From JBBDWZ01 sp050732575 (GTDB lineage: Bacteria; Gemmatimonadota; Gemmatimonadetes; Longimicrobiales; RSA9): a stretch of DNA of 7,091 nucleotides. The stretch is from assembly GCA_050732575.1 (NCBI GenBank), contig JBOHRF010000265.1:1-7091 (forward strand), written 5' to 3'. This document shows, piece by piece, positions 5,011 to 7,091 of this stretch. Under the pieces are notes generated by a model, which saw only the letters and a list, made by a program, of their open reading frames with translations, searched no databases and was not told where the DNA came from. Every line of letters begins with the position of its first letter. Position 1 is the first letter of the stretch. The position numbers and the translations under genes are program-made.

Positions 5011-7091
5011 CCTCTCCCGATCGCATCATCGAATATTTACGCAGCGTGTCGGGCCGACCGCTGAAAGCCAAGGAATTGGCTCACGGGTTGGAGATCGGGT
5101 CCGACGACTACGCAGAATTCAAAGATCTGCTGCACGAGATGGAAGAGCGCGGTCAGCTCTACCGCGTGCAGCGACAGCGGTATGCAGCGCCGCGTGAATT
5201 GCATCTGGTGGTCGGACACCTGTCCACCGTGCGCAGCGGCGCCGGCTTCGTGAGTCCCGACGATCAGAGCGGCGATGTGTTCATTCCGGCTGAAGCACTC
5301 GAATCCGCGTTGGACGGTGATCGCGTGGTGGCCCGCATCGAGCGCAGCCGGCTGGGTCAGCGGCGGGAAGGCACGATCATCAAGATTCTGCAGCGCGCGC
5401 GGGAAACCATCGTAGGCGTTTACCACCCCGAGAAGAATTACGGCTTCGTCACCCCGGAAGACCCCAAGCTGGTGCGCAGCGTGTTTGTCCCACCCGGGCA
5501 GGACAGCGGTGCCGCCGCCGGTCAGGTCGTAGTTGTGCGCATTTCCAGTTGGGGCGATCGGCAGCGCGGACCGGCTGGCGAAATCGAACGCGTGCTCGGC
5601 ACGCTGGGCGCGCCGGGCGTGGATGTGCTGGCCGTGATCTACGGACACGAGCTGCCCGTGGAATTCCCCTCGGAAGTGGAGGAAACGGCGGTCGATCTGC
5701 AGCAACGCGGGATTGTCACGAGCGACCTGGATGGTCGCACCGACCTGCGCGGCGACCTGGTTTTTACCATCGATCCGGTCGACGCCAAGGATCACGATGA
5801 CGCGTTGTCCGTTCGGCGCCTGGAGAATGGTTCCTGGGATGTAGGTATTCATATCGCCGATGTGAGCTTCTACGTTCGCGAAGGCACGACGCTCGATGCT
5901 GAGGCCCTTCGCCGCGGCACCAGCGTCTATTTGGTAGACCGCACCATTCCCATGCTTCCCCACGCGCTGTCCGGCGACCTGTGTTCGCTGCTTCCGGACC
6001 GCGACCGGCTCACAATTTCTGTGCTGGTTCAACTCGATGCCGATGCCAATGTGGTGCGTCACCAACTGGTGCGCAGCGTCATCCGCTCGCGGCATAAACT
6101 CAGTTACGAGCAGGCGCAACGCGTCCTCAACGGCAGCGAATCCATCGATCCGGAGACCGACCAGGCCCTGGCTGACCTGAATGCGCTCAGTGGCAAGCTG
6201 CGCACGCAGCGCTTTGCCCGCGGCAGCCTGGACTTTGATTTGCCAGAAGCGCGCGTTACGCTGAGCCCGAGCGGCGAGCCCACCGACATCAAGAAGATCG
6301 AACGGCTGGAGAGCCACCGCCTCATAGAAGATTTCATGTTGCTGGCCAATGAAACCGTGGCCCGGCGTGCGGCGCAGGCACGTATGCCTTTTATCTATCG
6401 CATCCACGAAGCGCCGGACGAGGCACGGCTGGAACAGCTGCGCGAGTTCGCGAAGACGTTTGGTCATCGATTGAGTGCGCGCAAAACACCGTCCCCCATG
6501 GAAATTCAGAGCCTGCTGCAGGCCATTAAAGGGCGGCCCGAGGAGAAGCTGCTGGCCACAGTCGTGCTGCGCTCCATGAAACAAGCCCGGTACAGCGCGG
6601 AGAACCTGGGACATTTCGGACTCGCCGCCCGCTACTACACACATTTCACATCACCGATTCGCCGTTATCCCGACCTGGTTGCGCATCGTCTGGCCGTGCG
6701 TGCGTTCGTGGACCGTGCGGCTGCCGGCGCAGCCACGGCTCACCTGTTACCCGACATTGCGCGCATTGCCAGTGAACGAGAGCGCGTGGCCGTGGAGGCC
6801 GAACGCGATAGCATCGAACTCAAGAAAGTCGAGTTCATGCAGCAGCACCTGGGCTCCGAGTTCAGTGGCACCATCAGCGGCGTGGCGCAGTTTGGAGTGT
6901 TTGTGCTGCTCGACGAGTATTACGTGGACGGGCTCGTTCACGTCAGCTCGTTGGAAGACGACTATTACAGTTTCTTCGAAGAACAGTACGCACTGGTTGG
7001 TGAGCACAGCGGCCAGCGGTTTCGGCTGGGCGACCGCGTCCGTGTGCAGGTTGTGGCGGTTCATCTGGAAGCTCGCAAAATCGATTTTCTG
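5007..7091 (+). CDS. rnr: Ribonuclease R (RNB-family 3'-5' exoribonuclease), 3' end outside window
   Basis: RNase R degrades structured RNA processively from the 3' end and takes part in rRNA quality control and mRNA turnover. I translated 695 residues without a stop, starting at an ATG that overlaps the previous stop as ATGA. In order: an N-terminal winged-helix segment (1-60), two cold-shock domains with GAGFVSPD (78-85) and NYGFVTPED (144-152), the RNB domain (about 240-565) and an S1 domain (about 617-695). The catalytic motif TIDPVDAKDHDDA supplies D256, D262, D264 and D265. Y308 sits 52 residues after D256, the same spacing as D272 to Y324 in E. coli. HFTSPIRRYPDL (546-557) is also intact. 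The S1 domain reaches KIDFL at the window edge, so only its last residues and any basic tail are missing. The winged helix and paired cold-shock domains are typical of RNase R, also seen in RNase II-like relatives. Confidence 0.97.
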   Translation, partial: MTSPDRIIEYLRSVSGRPLKAKELAHGLEIGSDDYAEFKDLLHEMEERGQLYRVQRQRYAAPRELHLVVGHLSTVRSGAGFVSPDDQSGDVFIPAEALESALDGDRVVARIERSRLGQRREGTIIKILQRARETIVGVYHPEKNYGFVTPEDPKLVRSVFVPPGQDSGAAAGQVVVVRISSWGDRQRGPAGEIERVLGTLGAPGVDVLAVIYGHELPVEFPSEVEETAVDLQQRGIVTSDLDGRTDLRGDLVFTIDPVDAKDHDDALSVRRLENGSWDVGIHIADVSFYVREGTTLDAEALRRGTSVYLVDRTIPMLPHALSGDLCSLLPDRDRLTISVLVQLDADANVVRHQLVRSVIRSRHKLSYEQAQRVLNGSESIDPETDQALADLNALSGKLRTQRFARGSLDFDLPEARVTLSPSGEPTDIKKIERLESHRLIEDFMLLANETVARRAAQARMPFIYRIHEAPDEARLEQLREFAKTFGHRLSARKTPSPMEIQSLLQAIKGRPEEKLLATVVLRSMKQARYSAENLGHFGLAARYYTHFTSPIRRYPDLVAHRLAVRAFVDRAAAGAATAHLLPDIARIASERERVAVEAERDSIELKKVEFMQQHLGSEFSGTISGVAQFGVFVLLDEYYVDGLVHVSSLEDDYYSFFEEQYALVGEHSGQRFRLGDRVRVQVVAVHLEARKIDFL

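Noticed and set aside
5037..6644. 535-codon open frame on the minus strand
   Set aside because: It is exactly antisense to rnr, whose catalytic motifs and domains are complete on the plus strand. Long antisense frames arise easily in GC-rich coding DNA, and the translation shows no family resemblance.
1..7091. Mobile elements, CRISPR arrays, tRNA or rRNA genes, phage or defence genes
   Set aside because: No repeat array, transposase or integrase motif, clover-leaf sequence or rRNA segment was seen on either strand by reading.

Overview
The window is a GC-rich (roughly 60%, estimated by eye), gene-dense stretch of bacterial chromosome with no mobile element, CRISPR array, tRNA or rRNA that I can see. 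The gene set suggests a diderm bacterium: it has a PknB-type Ser/Thr kinase, a secreted CsgG-like protein, a PorV/UPF0164-like outer-membrane barrel and a DUF5683-like envelope protein. The kinase wording (GRKDAIKV, FVVGTPEYMSPEQL, DGRSDVYSLAL) and the PorV-like protein remind me of Gemmatimonadota or a related lineage. That placement comes from memory of family sequences and is tentative.

Layout. Positions 957 down to 1 (minus strand) hold the N-terminal 319 residues of a Ser/Thr protein kinase whose C-terminus lies outside the window. A divergent intergenic region (958-1214) separates it from a plus-strand gene for a secreted CsgG-domain protein (1215-1919). A 140-base gap with several inverted repeats (1920-2059) follows. 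Then comes a tightly packed plus-strand cluster: era (2060-2992), a 54-residue zinc-ribbon Trm112/UPF0434 protein (3010-3174), a PorV-like outer-membrane protein (3155-4189), a DUF5683-like secreted/membrane protein (about 4186-5010) and rnr (5007 to beyond 7091). The small zinc-ribbon gene is easy to miss because of its length, and rnr because it has no stop codon inside the window.

How the genes fit together. Gaps of 17 bases or less and overlaps of about 20, 4 and 4 bases indicate one operon from era to rnr. It mixes RNA and ribosome maturation (Era GTPase, Trm112-like protein, RNase R) with two envelope proteins. The kinase and the CsgG-like gene share a divergent promoter region.

Points that deserve a second look are two non-consensus residues in the kinase (Gly at the alpha-C glutamate position and DFD in place of DFG), and the DUF5683-like gene, whose signal peptide lies upstream of its only conventional start codon and so implies a CTG or ATT start. 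I found no evidence of a wholly new multi-gene system. Most of the window is ordinary housekeeping and envelope DNA.
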